Numbered from the stretch's first letter, positions 8,958 through 18,790 are shown. The stretch is DNA of 64,000 nucleotides from Moraxella bovoculi 237 (GCF_000696305.2 NZ_AOMT01000043.1:62001-126000), one strand, 5' to 3'. Program-made: numbers and translations. The notes: generated by a model from the sequence alone, not told the origin.

Positions 8958-10778
8958 TCAATCCAAAAATGCAAAATGTTCAATATCCATCTTGGTCATG
9001 ACTTCGCTAGGTGTGGTCATGGCGTTGGCATGCGCGTCGCTTCTTGGTAGGATTTTCTCGAAGTAGAATTCAGCGGTCTGAGTCTTCGCCAGATAAAATT
9101 CATAAGGCTGTTCGCCGCCGTTTTTCATCTTGTCGAAGGCAACTGCTGCCATGCGCGCCCAGTGATATGCCATCATCACATAGCCTGAGTACATTAGGTA
9201 GTCATCAGAAGCCGCAGAGACGATTTCGCGGTCTTTGCGTGCAGCGATGAGTAGGCGTGCGGTCAGCATGTTCCATTCAGCGCACAGCTTGGTCAGCGCC
9301 CAGACGTATTGGCGCATTTCTTTATCAAGGGCGTATTCGCTACACCACTTCATGATGCCTGCGGTATAGTCACGCACGATCTTACCAGCACCGTTTAGTA
9401 GGACTTTACGACCCAGTAGGTCAAGTGCCTGTACGCCTGTGGTTCCTTCGTATAAGGTGGCGATGCGGGCATCACGAGCGATGAGCTCCATGCCAGTTTC
9501 TTTGATGTAGCCATGCCCACCGTAGATCTGCTGTCCGTGTTTGGCGCACTCAATACCAAGCTCGGTTAAGAAGCCTTTTAGGATGGGTGTATAGAATCCT
9601 AGGTTGTCATCCCATTTTTTGATGGCGTCTTCATCGCCACGGGCCACCGCGTTCGCCAGATGGTCGGCGTAGCGTGCTGAGTGATAAGTCATCGAGCGAC
9701 CACCTTCACAGAAAGCTTTTTGGATCAGAAGCATGCGGCGTACATCAGCGTGATGAATGATCGCATCACCTGCTTGATCAGGTTCTTTGGTGCCTGACAG
9801 GGCGCGCATCGAGCGACGTTCTTTGGCGTATGGCAATGAGTTCTGGAAAGCCAGTTCCATGTGCGACAGACCTTGGATGCCTGTGCCGATACGCGCGGTG
9901 TTCATATAGGTGAACATGGCTTTTAGGCCTTTGTTGGGCTCACCAATAAGATAACCTGTCGCGCTGTCGAAGTTTAGGACGCAGGTTGCGCTAGATGAGA
10001 TGCCCATCTTATGCTCAATCGAGCCACAAGTCACCGCATTGCGCTCACCCATCTCGCCATCAGCGTTTACAAGGAATTTTGGCACGATGAACAGCGAGAT
10101 GCCTTTGGTGCCAGCAGGCGCATCCGGCAGGCGAGCTAAGACAATATGTACGATGTTGTCGGTTAGGTCGTGTTCACCAGCGCTGATGAAAATCTTAGTG
10201 CCCGTAATGGCATAACTGCCGTCGTCATTGGGTGTGGCGCGAGTTTTCATTTGGTTTAGGTCGGTACCTGCCTGAGATTCGGTAAGACACATCGTACCTG
10301 ACCATTCACCGCTGATTAGCTTGGGTAGATAAGTGTTTTTTTGGTCCTCGTCACCATATTGTAAGATGGTGTTTACCGCGCCGATAGACAGGCCTGGGTA
10401 CATTGACCATGGCCAGTTGGCGGTGCCCATCATCTCAGATTTGATGAGATTAAGTGACATCGGCAGGTTCATGCCACCGAATTCTTCTGGATAAGAGATG
10501 CCTTGCCAGCCGCCTTCCATGAAAGCTTGATAGGCTTCTTTAAAGCCTTTTGGCGTGGTCACTTCGCCATCTTTGAAATGACAGCCTTCTTCGTCGGCTG
10601 CTTGATAGACAGGCGCGAGCATGGTTTCAGCAAAGTCAGCAAAGCCTTGTAGAATCATATCTACCGTCTCAGCATCAGCATTCTTGCCATTGTCTAGAGT
10701 TTGGTAGTGGCCTTGATAGTCAAGCACTTCATTCATCAAAAATTTGATGTCGCGTAAGGGAGCTTTATAAGTCAGCAT
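8958..10778 (-). CDS. acyl-CoA dehydrogenase (FadE-like, with C-terminal extension)
   Basis: FAD-dependent acyl-CoA dehydrogenase of 606 residues, which makes trans-2-enoyl-CoA in fatty-acid beta-oxidation. The start is ATG 10778 (MLTYKAPLRDIKFLMNEVL, typical of this subfamily), with AAGGATTG just upstream. FAD/substrate motifs are CLTESQAGTDLNQMKT and TGTKIFISAGEHD. The catalytic Glu is in IATLYEGTTGVQALDL. The C-terminal about 130 residues are the extra domain found in the roughly 600-residue acyl-CoA dehydrogenases. It stands alone, with no ETF or thiolase beside it. Confidence 0.93.
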   Translation of the reverse strand: MLTYKAPLRDIKFLMNEVLDYQGHYQTLDNGKNADAETVDMILQGFADFAETMLAPVYQAADEEGCHFKDGEVTTPKGFKEAYQAFMEGGWQGISYPEEFGGMNLPMSLNLIKSEMMGTANWPWSMYPGLSIGAVNTILQYGDEDQKNTYLPKLISGEWSGTMCLTESQAGTDLNQMKTRATPNDDGSYAITGTKIFISAGEHDLTDNIVHIVLARLPDAPAGTKGISLFIVPKFLVNADGEMGERNAVTCGSIEHKMGISSSATCVLNFDSATGYLIGEPNKGLKAMFTYMNTARIGTGIQGLSHMELAFQNSLPYAKERRSMRALSGTKEPDQAGDAIIHHADVRRMLLIQKAFCEGGRSMTYHSARYADHLANAVARGDEDAIKKWDDNLGFYTPILKGFLTELGIECAKHGQQIYGGHGYIKETGMELIARDARIATLYEGTTGVQALDLLGRKVLLNGAGKIVRDYTAGIMKWCSEYALDKEMRQYVWALTKLCAEWNMLTARLLIAARKDREIVSAASDDYLMYSGYVMMAYHWARMAAVAFDKMKNGGEQPYEFYLAKTQTAEFYFEKILPRSDAHANAMTTPSEVMTKMDIEHFAFLD

Positions 10779-10886
10779 AATCAATCCTTGGTTGGCTAAA
10801 AAAACTGGGCATGATGTTGCCATGCCCATTCACTATACAATAGATTTATTAAAATGACTTAAAATTTCTGCCACTAATAACTTATT

Positions 10887-10913
10887 TTCATAATAAACTA
10901 TATTTATTATGAA
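10887..10913 (-). other. perfect AT-rich palindrome overlapping the aroE stop
   Basis: TTCATAATAAA, loop CTATA, TTTATTATGAA: an 11-bp perfect inverted repeat that includes the aroE stop codon (10907-10909). It may protect or end the aroE transcript. No real U-run follows, so it is a weak terminator candidate. Confidence 0.4.
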
Positions 10914-11737
10914 TTTATTTTATTATTAATGTGCTTATCCCAATCCACTTTATCCAGATCGACGCGCTTACCTGTCCACAGTTCAAAGGCAAGTTTGGCC
11001 TGTTGAATGAGCATGCCATAGCCATCACAACAGCGCACGCCTTGATGCTCAAAGTGTGCCAAGAACTCTGATGGCTTACCATACATCATGTCGTAGGCGA
11101 AGCCTGCGCGTACACCACAGGACAGCTCCAGCATCTGCCCTGTGGTGGTGGCACTCGTGGCATTGATGATGACATCAGCATAAAAATCACCTGACTTTAG
11201 GATGTGCAATTCATTGATGTCAATGCTGCCAAATGTTTCAAAGTCTGCCTTTAAGGCTTCGGCGCGCGCTAATGTCCGGTTAAAGATGGTCAGGCGCGCG
11301 CCTTGTTCGATGAGTGGTAGAATCGCCCCGCGTGTCGCACCGCCTGCGCCGATGATGGCGATGTGCGCCCCCTGTAGAGTGACACCTTCGTCTAGTAGAT
11401 CTGCCACCAACCCGCGCCCGTCGGTGTTATCTCCGAAGAGCTTGCCGTCTCGTAGGGCTAGGGTATTGACTGCTTTAGCGGTCGTGGCGTATTCGCTTAG
11501 GTTGCCCATCTGACTGCAAAGCTCAAAGGCGATCTCTTTGAATGGTAAGGTCACGTTCGCGCCCACGCCGCCGCCATTAAAGAATGCTTCAACCACCGCA
11601 TTAAAGCTGTCTTTATCATCAGGGCAAAGCTGACGACGATAGCTGATATCAAGCCCGGCAATGTCAGCGAATGCGTGATGAAGGTCGGGGCTTTTTGAGT
11701 GGGCGATGGGGTTGCCAATGACGATAAAATGCTGCAT
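10907..11737 (-). CDS. aroE: shikimate dehydrogenase AroE
   Basis: NADPH-dependent reduction of 3-dehydroshikimate to shikimate in aromatic amino acid synthesis. The 276 residues begin MQHFIVIGNPIAHSKSPDLHHAF, where the SKSP serines bind shikimate. NVTLPFKE carries the catalytic Lys, NTDGRGLVADL the catalytic Asp, and GAGGATRGAI is the nucleotide-binding loop. The C-terminus has GYGMLIQQAKLAFELWTG. It is divergent from a small membrane-anchored protein gene at 11853. Confidence 0.96.
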   Translation of the reverse strand: MQHFIVIGNPIAHSKSPDLHHAFADIAGLDISYRRQLCPDDKDSFNAVVEAFFNGGGVGANVTLPFKEIAFELCSQMGNLSEYATTAKAVNTLALRDGKLFGDNTDGRGLVADLLDEGVTLQGAHIAIIGAGGATRGAILPLIEQGARLTIFNRTLARAEALKADFETFGSIDINELHILKSGDFYADVIINATSATTTGQMLELSCGVRAGFAYDMMYGKPSEFLAHFEHQGVRCCDGYGMLIQQAKLAFELWTGKRVDLDKVDWDKHINNKINS

Positions 11738-11852
11738 GAATGATCCAAAATAATAAGAGCTAATGTTGGGGTATTTTTACTGCATTATAGAAAAAATAGC
11801 AAGTTTTTTAAAACTTAGGTAAAATACAACGAACTTTACTTGGATGATTGAT

Positions 11853-12440
11853 ATGACCACCAAACCCTCCAAATCTAAGCTGCCTTTCTTGCTCATTGGG
11901 GTGCTTATCGCATTGGCGATTGTGCTTTTTATGACTTCTCGCCCTGTTTCACCCCAAGAAAAAGTCGTCCAAGATGATGGCGAGGCACGTGTCTATGAGC
12001 CGGTGGTCTATGATGTGGAAAATTGGGCAAGCACACCCAAGCAAGGCATGGGCATAGAGCAGTTAAAGGCAAAAATCGGCACGACTGCCACCCAAGAGAG
12101 CGGTTTAGATTATTATGGCAATCACGCCACCAAATATCGATTCAGCGCACGCCATGAACCACCGCTCTATGTCGTGGAGTCAGATGAGGTGCTTGAGGTT
12201 GCTTGGTATTATGCCGCACCTAAGGATAACGACGACCAAAAACGTGCAAGCTTAGATTATGCCAAGCGCATTCATTCGCTAATGGGCGCTTATGATGGCA
12301 AAAAAGGCGAAAATCTGGTCAGAACCATCCTGCAAAACTCCAATAAGCCACATGCAACCACCGACAAAGGTGAAAAGGTTGCAGGCGTGGTCACGGCTGA
12401 TTGCATGAATTATCAATGTCGCATCATCCTTCAAAAATAA
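11853..12440 (+). CDS. membrane-anchored periplasmic protein of unknown function
   Basis: About 195 residues. A short basic N-terminus is followed by one transmembrane helix (LPFLLIGVLIALAIVLFM) and a soluble domain expected in the periplasm. The start is ATG 11853, with TTGGA 8 nt upstream; an earlier in-frame ATG (11844) overlaps that site. The late Cys pair TADCMNYQCRI may form a disulfide. No family is recognised. It lies 13 nt before pabC and may share its transcript. Confidence 0.7.
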   Translation: MTTKPSKSKLPFLLIGVLIALAIVLFMTSRPVSPQEKVVQDDGEARVYEPVVYDVENWASTPKQGMGIEQLKAKIGTTATQESGLDYYGNHATKYRFSARHEPPLYVVESDEVLEVAWYYAAPKDNDDQKRASLDYAKRIHSLMGAYDGKKGENLVRTILQNSNKPHATTDKGEKVAGVVTADCMNYQCRIILQK

Positions 12441-12453
12441 CTCGGCACACACC

Positions 12454-13305
12454 ATGACGACAACTTATTATCTTCTTAGAGAGTCTGATCGGCAGGAGTT
12501 TACCAAGTGCGATGGCATCATGGATGAGCGCGGCTTGGCTTATGGGGATGGATTCTTTAGCACCATTGGCGCTCATGATGGGCGTGTGCTATTCGCTGAG
12601 GGTCATCGAGAGCGACTGGTCAGATCAGCAGAGCGGCTAGAATTATCATTCGACGTAGATGGTGTGATGGCGGATTTATATCGCCTAGCGAAAGACATCC
12701 AAGAAGGCATACTAAAAATCATCGTCACTCGCGCACCCCAAGAAGTGCGTGGCTATGGCTATCTCAATCAATGTGCGCAAGTTTTTATCAAGTCAACAGC
12801 ATCACGCATTTATGATGGTGTGGAATTCGTATCGGGTGTACCTTGTCAGAAAGTAGGTAGGGCTGTTTGCCTTGATGAGAAGGTGTCGCTGCGCACGTCC
12901 AGATTTATTGGACTTAAGCTCATTAGTAGCCATGAACAAGTTTTTATTCATAGAGCTTTATTGGTTCATCAAGAATCTAATTCTGGCATCGTAGAAGGAC
13001 TGATCAAGAGCGCATCAGGCGACTGGGTCAGTGGCACGACGGGCAATGTCTGCTACTGCATCGATGGCGTGTGGTATACGCCGCCCATCACGGATGCGGG
13101 TGTGGATGGCGTGATGCGCCGAACCTTGATGTTAAAGTTTAGCATTAAAGTTCGTGGGCTGACAGACGATGATCTAAAGCGCATCAGCGGTATGTTCTTT
13201 TGTAATGCGGTGCGTGGCATCATGCCGATCGATGCACTAATTATTGATGGCGACATTCTACAACTAAGTCAGCACATCCATATCTTGCCATCAAACAGTC
13301 ATTAG
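12454..13305 (+). CDS. pabC: aminodeoxychorismate lyase PabC
   Basis: PLP-dependent enzyme of fold type IV, 283 residues, which splits 4-amino-4-deoxychorismate into p-aminobenzoate and pyruvate for folate synthesis. Motifs are ERGLAYGDGFFSTIG at the N-terminus, the PLP Lys in RFIGLKLISSHEQV and the phosphate-cup region SGTTGNVCYCIDGVWYTPP with DAGVDGVMRR. Gene order pabC-mltG-tmk matches E. coli. D-amino acid or branched-chain aminotransferases share the fold, but this context favours PabC. Confidence 0.88.
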   Translation: MTTTYYLLRESDRQEFTKCDGIMDERGLAYGDGFFSTIGAHDGRVLFAEGHRERLVRSAERLELSFDVDGVMADLYRLAKDIQEGILKIIVTRAPQEVRGYGYLNQCAQVFIKSTASRIYDGVEFVSGVPCQKVGRAVCLDEKVSLRTSRFIGLKLISSHEQVFIHRALLVHQESNSGIVEGLIKSASGDWVSGTTGNVCYCIDGVWYTPPITDAGVDGVMRRTLMLKFSIKVRGLTDDDLKRISGMFFCNAVRGIMPIDALIIDGDILQLSQHIHILPSNSH

Positions 13306-13409
13306 GTCGACTTATCATGTAAATTGCCTTAACCAAAATGCCTGATGCGCCATTTCAAAAACATGATACAATACAGTAATTTTTATTTTTATTGACACAG
13401 CCACAAGCC

Positions 13410-14531
13410 ATGCCAAATCCAAAAAAAACCACCCAAAAAACCACCGCCAGACCCAACCAAAGGCGTAATAACACCCCAAAGAAAAGCGCCGTTTCAAAGC
13501 TAATTTGGCTTGGAATATTGGCGGCTATCTTGTTATGGTGCGTCATCGTGTACAGCACCATCTTTGCCAAGACGGATCGACAGGCGCAGACGCTGGAAGT
13601 CAAGAAAGGCGATACCTATCACAGCCTGTTGGTCAAAGATAAATGGCAAACATCCCCATTGGCATCAAGTGCGGCAACTAAGCTATACCTAAAAGTCCAC
13701 GCACGCACGCCACTTCAAGAAGGCGTCTATCAGATCCCTGCCAATGCTAGCCTAAAACAGGTCATTGATATCTTATCGCAAGGCGCCGAAGTCCGCATGA
13801 TTAAGGTGCAGATCATCGAGGGTAAGACAGTCAAGGACTTATACAACACCCTAAAAAATACCGATGGTGTAACCCTTGAAATCCTGACTCCACGCGCTGA
13901 TGGTTATTCATGGGCGGATGTTGCCCGCGACAATGAAGCTGTATCAAAGGCGCTTGGCATTACCACCGTGAATGGGAATTTAGAAGGGCAGTTTGCACCG
14001 AATACTTATATTTTCGATCATGGAACGACCGATCGCCAAATTCTAAAAAGACTCTATGATGATCAGCAGACCACTTTGGCGAATGCATGGGAGAGCCGCG
14101 TGCCAGACTTGCCTTATAAGAACAGCTACGAGGCGCTCATCATGGCAAGTATCATTGAAAAAGAAACCGGACTGGCAGAAGAGCGTCACAAGGTCGCAGC
14201 GGTGTTCATCAACCGCATGCGCAAGAACATGCGCCTACAGACGGATCCGACCATCATTTATGGGCTGTTTGATCGTTATGATGGCAAGATTTATCGCTCT
14301 AACATCAATGAAAAGACTGACTACAACACTTATCAGATTGACGGTCTGCCGCCTACGCCGATCGCATTGCCATCAAAGGCCGCCATCGAGGCTGCCATGC
14401 ATCCTGAAGATACAGACGTTATTTTCTTTGTGGCGACAGGCAACGGCGGGCATAAGTTTAGCCGCACTTTGGATGAGCATAACAAGGCAGTGGCAGAGTA
14501 TCGCGCGGTCATGAATTCCAAGAATCAATAA
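13410..14531 (+). CDS. mltG: endolytic murein transglycosylase MltG (YceG family)
   Basis: Inner-membrane enzyme of 373 residues that cuts nascent peptidoglycan glycan strands and helps set strand length. A basic cytoplasmic tail (NPKKTTQKTTARPNQRR) precedes one transmembrane helix (LIWLGILAAILLWCVIVY). A LysM-like segment and the YceG catalytic domain follow, with the catalytic Glu in MASIIEKETG and the motifs LQTDPTIIYG and QIDGLPPTPI. ATG 13410 is preferred to the TTG at 13392. It lies 11 nt before tmk. Confidence 0.93.
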   Translation: MPNPKKTTQKTTARPNQRRNNTPKKSAVSKLIWLGILAAILLWCVIVYSTIFAKTDRQAQTLEVKKGDTYHSLLVKDKWQTSPLASSAATKLYLKVHARTPLQEGVYQIPANASLKQVIDILSQGAEVRMIKVQIIEGKTVKDLYNTLKNTDGVTLEILTPRADGYSWADVARDNEAVSKALGITTVNGNLEGQFAPNTYIFDHGTTDRQILKRLYDDQQTTLANAWESRVPDLPYKNSYEALIMASIIEKETGLAEERHKVAAVFINRMRKNMRLQTDPTIIYGLFDRYDGKIYRSNINEKTDYNTYQIDGLPPTPIALPSKAAIEAAMHPEDTDVIFFVATGNGGHKFSRTLDEHNKAVAEYRAVMNSKNQ

Positions 14532-14542
14532 GGCAGCACCTC

Positions 14543-15187
14543 ATGAATACATCAGCCAAAGCTCAATCTCAGACGCCTAAGTTCATCAGCTTTGAAGGCA
14601 CAGAAGGTGTGGGCAAGACGACCGCCATTGATGGGTTTTGTCGATACTTGACGTCTCAGGGCATCGAGCATGTGCGTACGCGCGAGCCAGGTGGCGCTGA
14701 TGTAGCGGAAGTTGTTCGTGAGATTTTATTAAATAAAAACAACACCTTACACGATGATACTGAGCTGTTACTCATGTTCGCTGCACGCGCTGATCATCTG
14801 CATAAGACCATCTTGCCTGCTTTAGCGGCGGGCAAATGGGTGGTGTGCGACAGATTCATCGACAGTACGGTCGCCTATCAAGGGTTTGGACGGTTTGATG
14901 GTGATGCGGCGGCACTTCATAAGATTGAACTGTTGATTGCCAATTTTGTCCCTAGGCTACCTGATGTGACGCTGTGGCTGGATTTGGATGTGGCGACAGG
15001 CATGGCTCGTGCCGCCAAGCGCAGTCAGGCTGACCGATTTGAATCGCTGGACACGAGTTTTTTTGATCGAGTGTATCAAGGGCTTTTACATCAATTCAAT
15101 CACGCACCCACGCGCATTCGCCGTATCGATGCCATTGGGGAGACTGATGAGGTGTTGGCACGCATCATTGGTGCGGTAGGCGTGTGA
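14543..15187 (+). CDS. tmk: thymidylate kinase Tmk
   Basis: Phosphorylates dTMP to dTDP. The 214 residues contain the P-loop FEGTEGVGKTTAI (residues 18-30), the dTMP-binding Arg in TREPGGADVAEVVR, the DRF motif with Tyr in VVCDRFIDSTVAYQGFGR, and the LID ARAAKRSQADRFE. The first about 11 residues (Ala/Gln-rich) are a short extension. In E. coli holB follows tmk; here an htrA-like gene follows, so holB is elsewhere. Confidence 0.95.
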   Translation: MNTSAKAQSQTPKFISFEGTEGVGKTTAIDGFCRYLTSQGIEHVRTREPGGADVAEVVREILLNKNNTLHDDTELLLMFAARADHLHKTILPALAAGKWVVCDRFIDSTVAYQGFGRFDGDAAALHKIELLIANFVPRLPDVTLWLDLDVATGMARAAKRSQADRFESLDTSFFDRVYQGLLHQFNHAPTRIRRIDAIGETDEVLARIIGAVGV

Positions 15188-15298
15188 GAAACGTCTAAGC
15201 TTGTTAAGACTTTGGTAAGTTTTTACTAAGAAGTCTTACTTGACGGCTCGGATGATTTTTAAGATACTAACCCACTACTTATTTTAAAATTCCTAATC

Positions 15299-16711
15299 AT
15301 GTTAAACCACACTTCGTTAAGCAAGTATCTATTTAGACCCGCTATTTTGGCGGCCGCCTTGTCTGCATCAGTCATTTTTCCCAGTCCTGCCACATCGGCG
15401 CATGCGATGGTTCAGGTGGATTTTGCTGATTTGGTGGAGCGTGTGTCCAGTGGGGTTGTGCGCATCTCAACCACCAAGCCCATCAGTGAGGAGATGCTAA
15501 GCCGCAACGCCCAAACTTCACAGCTGCTGCGTGAATATTTGGGTGAGCATGCAGGCAATGCGCCAACCATTGAACATGGATTTGGCACGGGGTTTTTTAT
15601 CACTAAGGATGGTTATGTCTTAACCAACCATCACGTCGTCAAAGATTCAGACCGCATCACAGTAACTCTAAACGATCGCACCGAAATGGATGCCATACTC
15701 GTCGGTTCTGACGAAGCGTCTGACATCGCTGTTCTAAAGGTGGAGGGGAAAAACTTCCCGGCGCTGACCATGTCTAGAAATGAGCTGCGTGTGGGCGAGC
15801 CTGTGCTTGCCATCGGTTCGCCTTTTGGCTTTGATTATTCGGCATCGGCAGGCATCGTATCTGCCAAATCACGAAGCATGACCCCCGAGGCGACTGTACC
15901 GTTCATTCAATCAGACGTGGCTTTGAATCAAGGTAATTCAGGTGGACCGCTATTTAATAAGCGAGGCGAGGTCGTCGGCGTGAACTCGCACATCTTTAGC
16001 GACACGGGCGGATACATGGGGCTGTCGTTCTCAATCCCGATTGATACCGCCTTGCACATCTATGAGCAGATCAAGGCGACAGGCAGAGTGCGCCGAGCTG
16101 CGATGGGGCTTGTGGTACAGGATGTCGATAGAAATCTGGCTGAGGTATATGGGCTGTCACGCCCACAAGGCGCGCTATTGACCCGCGTGGCAGTTGATTC
16201 ACCTGCTGATCGAGCCGGACTTCGACCTGGCGATCTGGTGCTAAATTTCAACGGCCATGCTATCACGCACGCTGCCGAGATGTTAAATTTGCTTAACCGT
16301 GCCAAGCCCAACGACAGTTTTAATCTAACCTACCAACGAGGCAATCAAAAATACGTCGCTCAAGGCACCTTCGCTGAAGCACCTAGTGATGTGTCAGCAG
16401 GTGGTCATCATCAGAGCAATAATGGACTTCGTCTAGGCTTGCGCCTTAAAGAGCTGTCTTCTGCCGAGGCGCAAGCGCTTGCCAGCTTTGGGGTAAATGG
16501 TGGCGTGATGATCACTTCGGTTAGTCCTATGGGGCTTGCGGCACGTACAGGCATTCAAGTGGGCGATGTAATCCTTGGGCTTAATAGCTACCCAACCAGA
16601 AGCGCCGATGAGATGGCGGTCGCTGTAAAAAGCCTGCCCCGCGAGGGCGTCGTTCCTGTGCAACTGATCCGCCAAGGTACGCCCGCCATCATCGGAATGC
16701 GCATCGAATGA
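15299..16711 (+). CDS. periplasmic serine protease, HtrA/DegP-MucD family
   Basis: Envelope stress protease and chaperone of 470 residues with a signal peptide ending near TSAHA. The trypsin-like domain has catalytic His112 (LTNHHVV), Asp142 (ASDIAVLKVE) and Ser214 (LNQGNSGGPLFN). Two PDZ domains follow, about residues 260-345 and 375-465. The architecture is that of DegP, DegQ and MucD; DegP's long Q-linker is shortened here (residues about 63-90). The upstream 15188-15298 region has an AAGACTT...AAGTCTT inverted repeat of unknown role. It is a monocistronic gene by appearance. Confidence 0.94.
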   Translation: MLNHTSLSKYLFRPAILAAALSASVIFPSPATSAHAMVQVDFADLVERVSSGVVRISTTKPISEEMLSRNAQTSQLLREYLGEHAGNAPTIEHGFGTGFFITKDGYVLTNHHVVKDSDRITVTLNDRTEMDAILVGSDEASDIAVLKVEGKNFPALTMSRNELRVGEPVLAIGSPFGFDYSASAGIVSAKSRSMTPEATVPFIQSDVALNQGNSGGPLFNKRGEVVGVNSHIFSDTGGYMGLSFSIPIDTALHIYEQIKATGRVRRAAMGLVVQDVDRNLAEVYGLSRPQGALLTRVAVDSPADRAGLRPGDLVLNFNGHAITHAAEMLNLLNRAKPNDSFNLTYQRGNQKYVAQGTFAEAPSDVSAGGHHQSNNGLRLGLRLKELSSAEAQALASFGVNGGVMITSVSPMGLAARTGIQVGDVILGLNSYPTRSADEMAVAVKSLPREGVVPVQLIRQGTPAIIGMRIE

Positions 16712-16795
16712 CCAAAATAAATTTCATAAAATCCATCAAAACCCAAATTAATTATGATAAACTAAGCTAATTTAATACATATCAGCGGCTTTATT

Positions 16796-17698
16796 ATGAC
16801 AGATTATCAAGACATTAAATCTAAGCTAAAAGGCTCAATCACCGCGTTGGTCACGCCCATGAAGGACGATGGCGCAGTGGATTATGACGCATTGGGTAAG
16901 TTGATTGATTGGCAGATTGCCGAAGGTACGCATGCACTTGTGGCGGTAGGAACGTCTGGCGAATCGGCGACTTTGTCAATGGATGAGCACATTGATGTGA
17001 TTCGTTTTTTTGTGAAGTATGTGGCAGGACGTGTGCCTGTGATCGCAGGGACGGGCGCGAACAACACCTTGGAGGCGATTGAGCTTACCCAAGCTGCCAA
17101 AGAAGCAGGCGCGGACTGTGCGCTTTTGGTTGCGCCTTATTATAATAAGCCAACTCAAGAGGGTATCTATCAGCACTACAAGGCGATCAGTGAAGCGGTT
17201 GACATGCCGCAGATGCTATATAATGTGCCAGGGCGTACCATTGTCGATATTAGCCAAGAGACGGTTGAACGCTTGATGAATCTGCCGAACATCGTCGCCA
17301 TCAAGGACGCGACAGGTGATCTAGAGCGTGGCGCAGCATTGATAAAAGCAGTTGGCAATCACATGGTTGTGCTGTCAGGCGATGACCCAACGGCACTTGA
17401 ATTCATCAAGCTTGGTGCTCGTGGTAATATTTCTGTGACCTCTAACATCGCGCCTAAGGCGATGAGCCAAGTATTTGAGCTGGCTTTGGCGGGCGATTTT
17501 GATAAGGCAAGAAAAATCCATGACACGGTTAAGCATCTTCACAATGATCTATTTTGTGAATCAAGCCCGCAACCTGCCAAATATGCTCTATATAAAATGG
17601 GTAAAATCGGCAAAGGCATTCGTCTGCCATTGGTATGGCTATCAGAGCAGAATCAGCCTGTGGTTGATGCAGCATTAACAAAAGCTCAATTGGCTTAA
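16796..17698 (+). CDS. dapA: 4-hydroxy-tetrahydrodipicolinate synthase DapA
   Basis: Aldol-type condensation of pyruvate with aspartate semialdehyde in lysine and diaminopimelate synthesis. The 300 residues form a TIM barrel with Schiff-base Lys170 (NIVAIKDATGDL), Tyr142 (MLYNVPGRT) and the GTSGESATL motif. It is the first gene of dapA-lipoprotein-purC, an order shared with E. coli dapA-bamC-purC. No lysine riboswitch was recognised in the 84-nt upstream gap. Confidence 0.96.
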   Translation: MTDYQDIKSKLKGSITALVTPMKDDGAVDYDALGKLIDWQIAEGTHALVAVGTSGESATLSMDEHIDVIRFFVKYVAGRVPVIAGTGANNTLEAIELTQAAKEAGADCALLVAPYYNKPTQEGIYQHYKAISEAVDMPQMLYNVPGRTIVDISQETVERLMNLPNIVAIKDATGDLERGAALIKAVGNHMVVLSGDDPTALEFIKLGARGNISVTSNIAPKAMSQVFELALAGDFDKARKIHDTVKHLHNDLFCESSPQPAKYALYKMGKIGKGIRLPLVWLSEQNQPVVDAALTKAQLA

Positions 17699-17726
17699 TC
17701 GTTCGGTCAATTTGCAAGGATAATAT

Positions 17727-18005
17727 ATGAATTACATGACAAAAATTGGTGTAGCCTTGGTTGCGCTTAGTATTGCCTTAACGGGCTGTAGCACCACCAA
17801 AAACTGGCTTGGCAAGCGTAATAATGGCAGCCTAGACTACCAACAAAGCCAAAAAATCGATCCCATTAAGCTGCCTGCCAATCAAGCGACCGCTGAATTT
17901 ACTCCGTTGTATCAAACGCCAAATCTTGGCGCAAGTCCAATTAACTTGACCAATGATTCTGGCAAGCAGTACGAGCTGCCAAAGCCGCCAACTGCAGCCC
18001 ATTAA
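17727..18005 (+). CDS. short BamC/NlpB-like lipoprotein (N-terminal segment only)
   Basis: Lipoprotein of 92 residues with lipobox LTGC. After the lipid anchor it has a BamC-type opening (GSLDYQQSQKIDPIKLP, then PLYQTP and YELPKPP) and then stops. E. coli BamC has an unstructured N-terminal region that binds BamD, followed by two globular helix-grip domains; those two domains are absent here. Its position between dapA and purC is exactly that of bamC. The likely role is as an accessory of the outer-membrane protein assembly complex. It is inferred to be a natural short form rather than a truncation, since no coding remnant follows before purC. Confidence 0.72.
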   Translation: MNYMTKIGVALVALSIALTGCSTTKNWLGKRNNGSLDYQQSQKIDPIKLPANQATAEFTPLYQTPNLGASPINLTNDSGKQYELPKPPTAAH

Positions 18006-18035
18006 TTTTTTTATTGCAACTTTTTGAGAAATATC

Positions 18036-18752
18036 ATGGAAAAACAAGCCCTACTTTATACTGGTAAAGCCAAGTCTGTTTATGAGACTGAGCATGAAGA
18101 TTATTTGGTATTGCATTTTCGCAATGACGCATCAGCTTTCAATGGCGAGAAGATGGCGCAGCTCGATCGTAAAGGTAAAGTAAATAACCGCTTCAATGCG
18201 TTCATCATGCAAAAGTTGAGCGAAGCGGGCATTGAGACGCATTTTGAGCGTCAGCTGTCTGACGATGAAGTGCTGGTAAAACGCCTAAAAATGATTCCTG
18301 TTGAATGTGTGGTGCGTAACTATGCTGCAGGTGGTCTGATGAAGCGCCTTGGCTTGGCTGAGGGTCTGCCGCTACTTCCGCCAACTTATGAGTTGTTCTA
18401 TAAAGACGACAAGCTTGGCGATCCGATGCTGTCTGAATCAACCGCCATCGCCCTAGGCTATGCCACGGCTGACGAGCTTGAGCAGATGAAAGTGCTAACC
18501 TATAAAGTAAACGAAGTTCTATCTAAGATCTTTGATGATGCAGGTTTGATGTTAGTTGACTTTAAGTTAGAATTTGGTCTGTTCCACGGCCGCATCGTTC
18601 TTGGTGATGAATTCTCTCCAGATGGCTGCCGCCTATGGGACAAAGAAACCAAGAAAAAACTGGACAAAGACCGTTTCCGCCAAGGCTTGGGCGATGTGGT
18701 TGAAGGTTATGAAGAAGTTGCACTGCGTATCGGCGTGCCTTTAGAAGGCTAA
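18036..18752 (+). CDS. purC: SAICAR synthase PurC
   Basis: Phosphoribosylaminoimidazole-succinocarboxamide synthase of 238 residues, ATP-dependent joining of CAIR with aspartate in purine synthesis. The start is ATG 18036 ([18 protein letters not shown], the family start); a TTG 12 nt earlier is not needed. Signature motifs are [28 protein letters not shown] and LVDFKLEFG. It is followed by a terminator. Confidence 0.97.
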   Translation: MEKQALLYTGKAKSVYETEHEDYLVLHFRNDASAFNGEKMAQLDRKGKVNNRFNAFIMQKLSEAGIETHFERQLSDDEVLVKRLKMIPVECVVRNYAAGGLMKRLGLAEGLPLLPPTYELFYKDDKLGDPMLSESTAIALGYATADELEQMKVLTYKVNEVLSKIFDDAGLMLVDFKLEFGLFHGRIVLGDEFSPDGCRLWDKETKKKLDKDRFRQGLGDVVEGYEEVALRIGVPLEG

Positions 18753-18756
18753 GACT

Positions 18757-18785
18757 CAAAAACCCAAGCGATGTCTTGGGTTTTT
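18757..18785 (+). terminator. rho-independent terminator of purC
   Basis: AAAAACCCAAG, loop CGATGT, CTTGGGTTTTT, 5 nt past the purC stop. Confidence 0.92.
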
Positions 18786-18790
18786 ATTGA

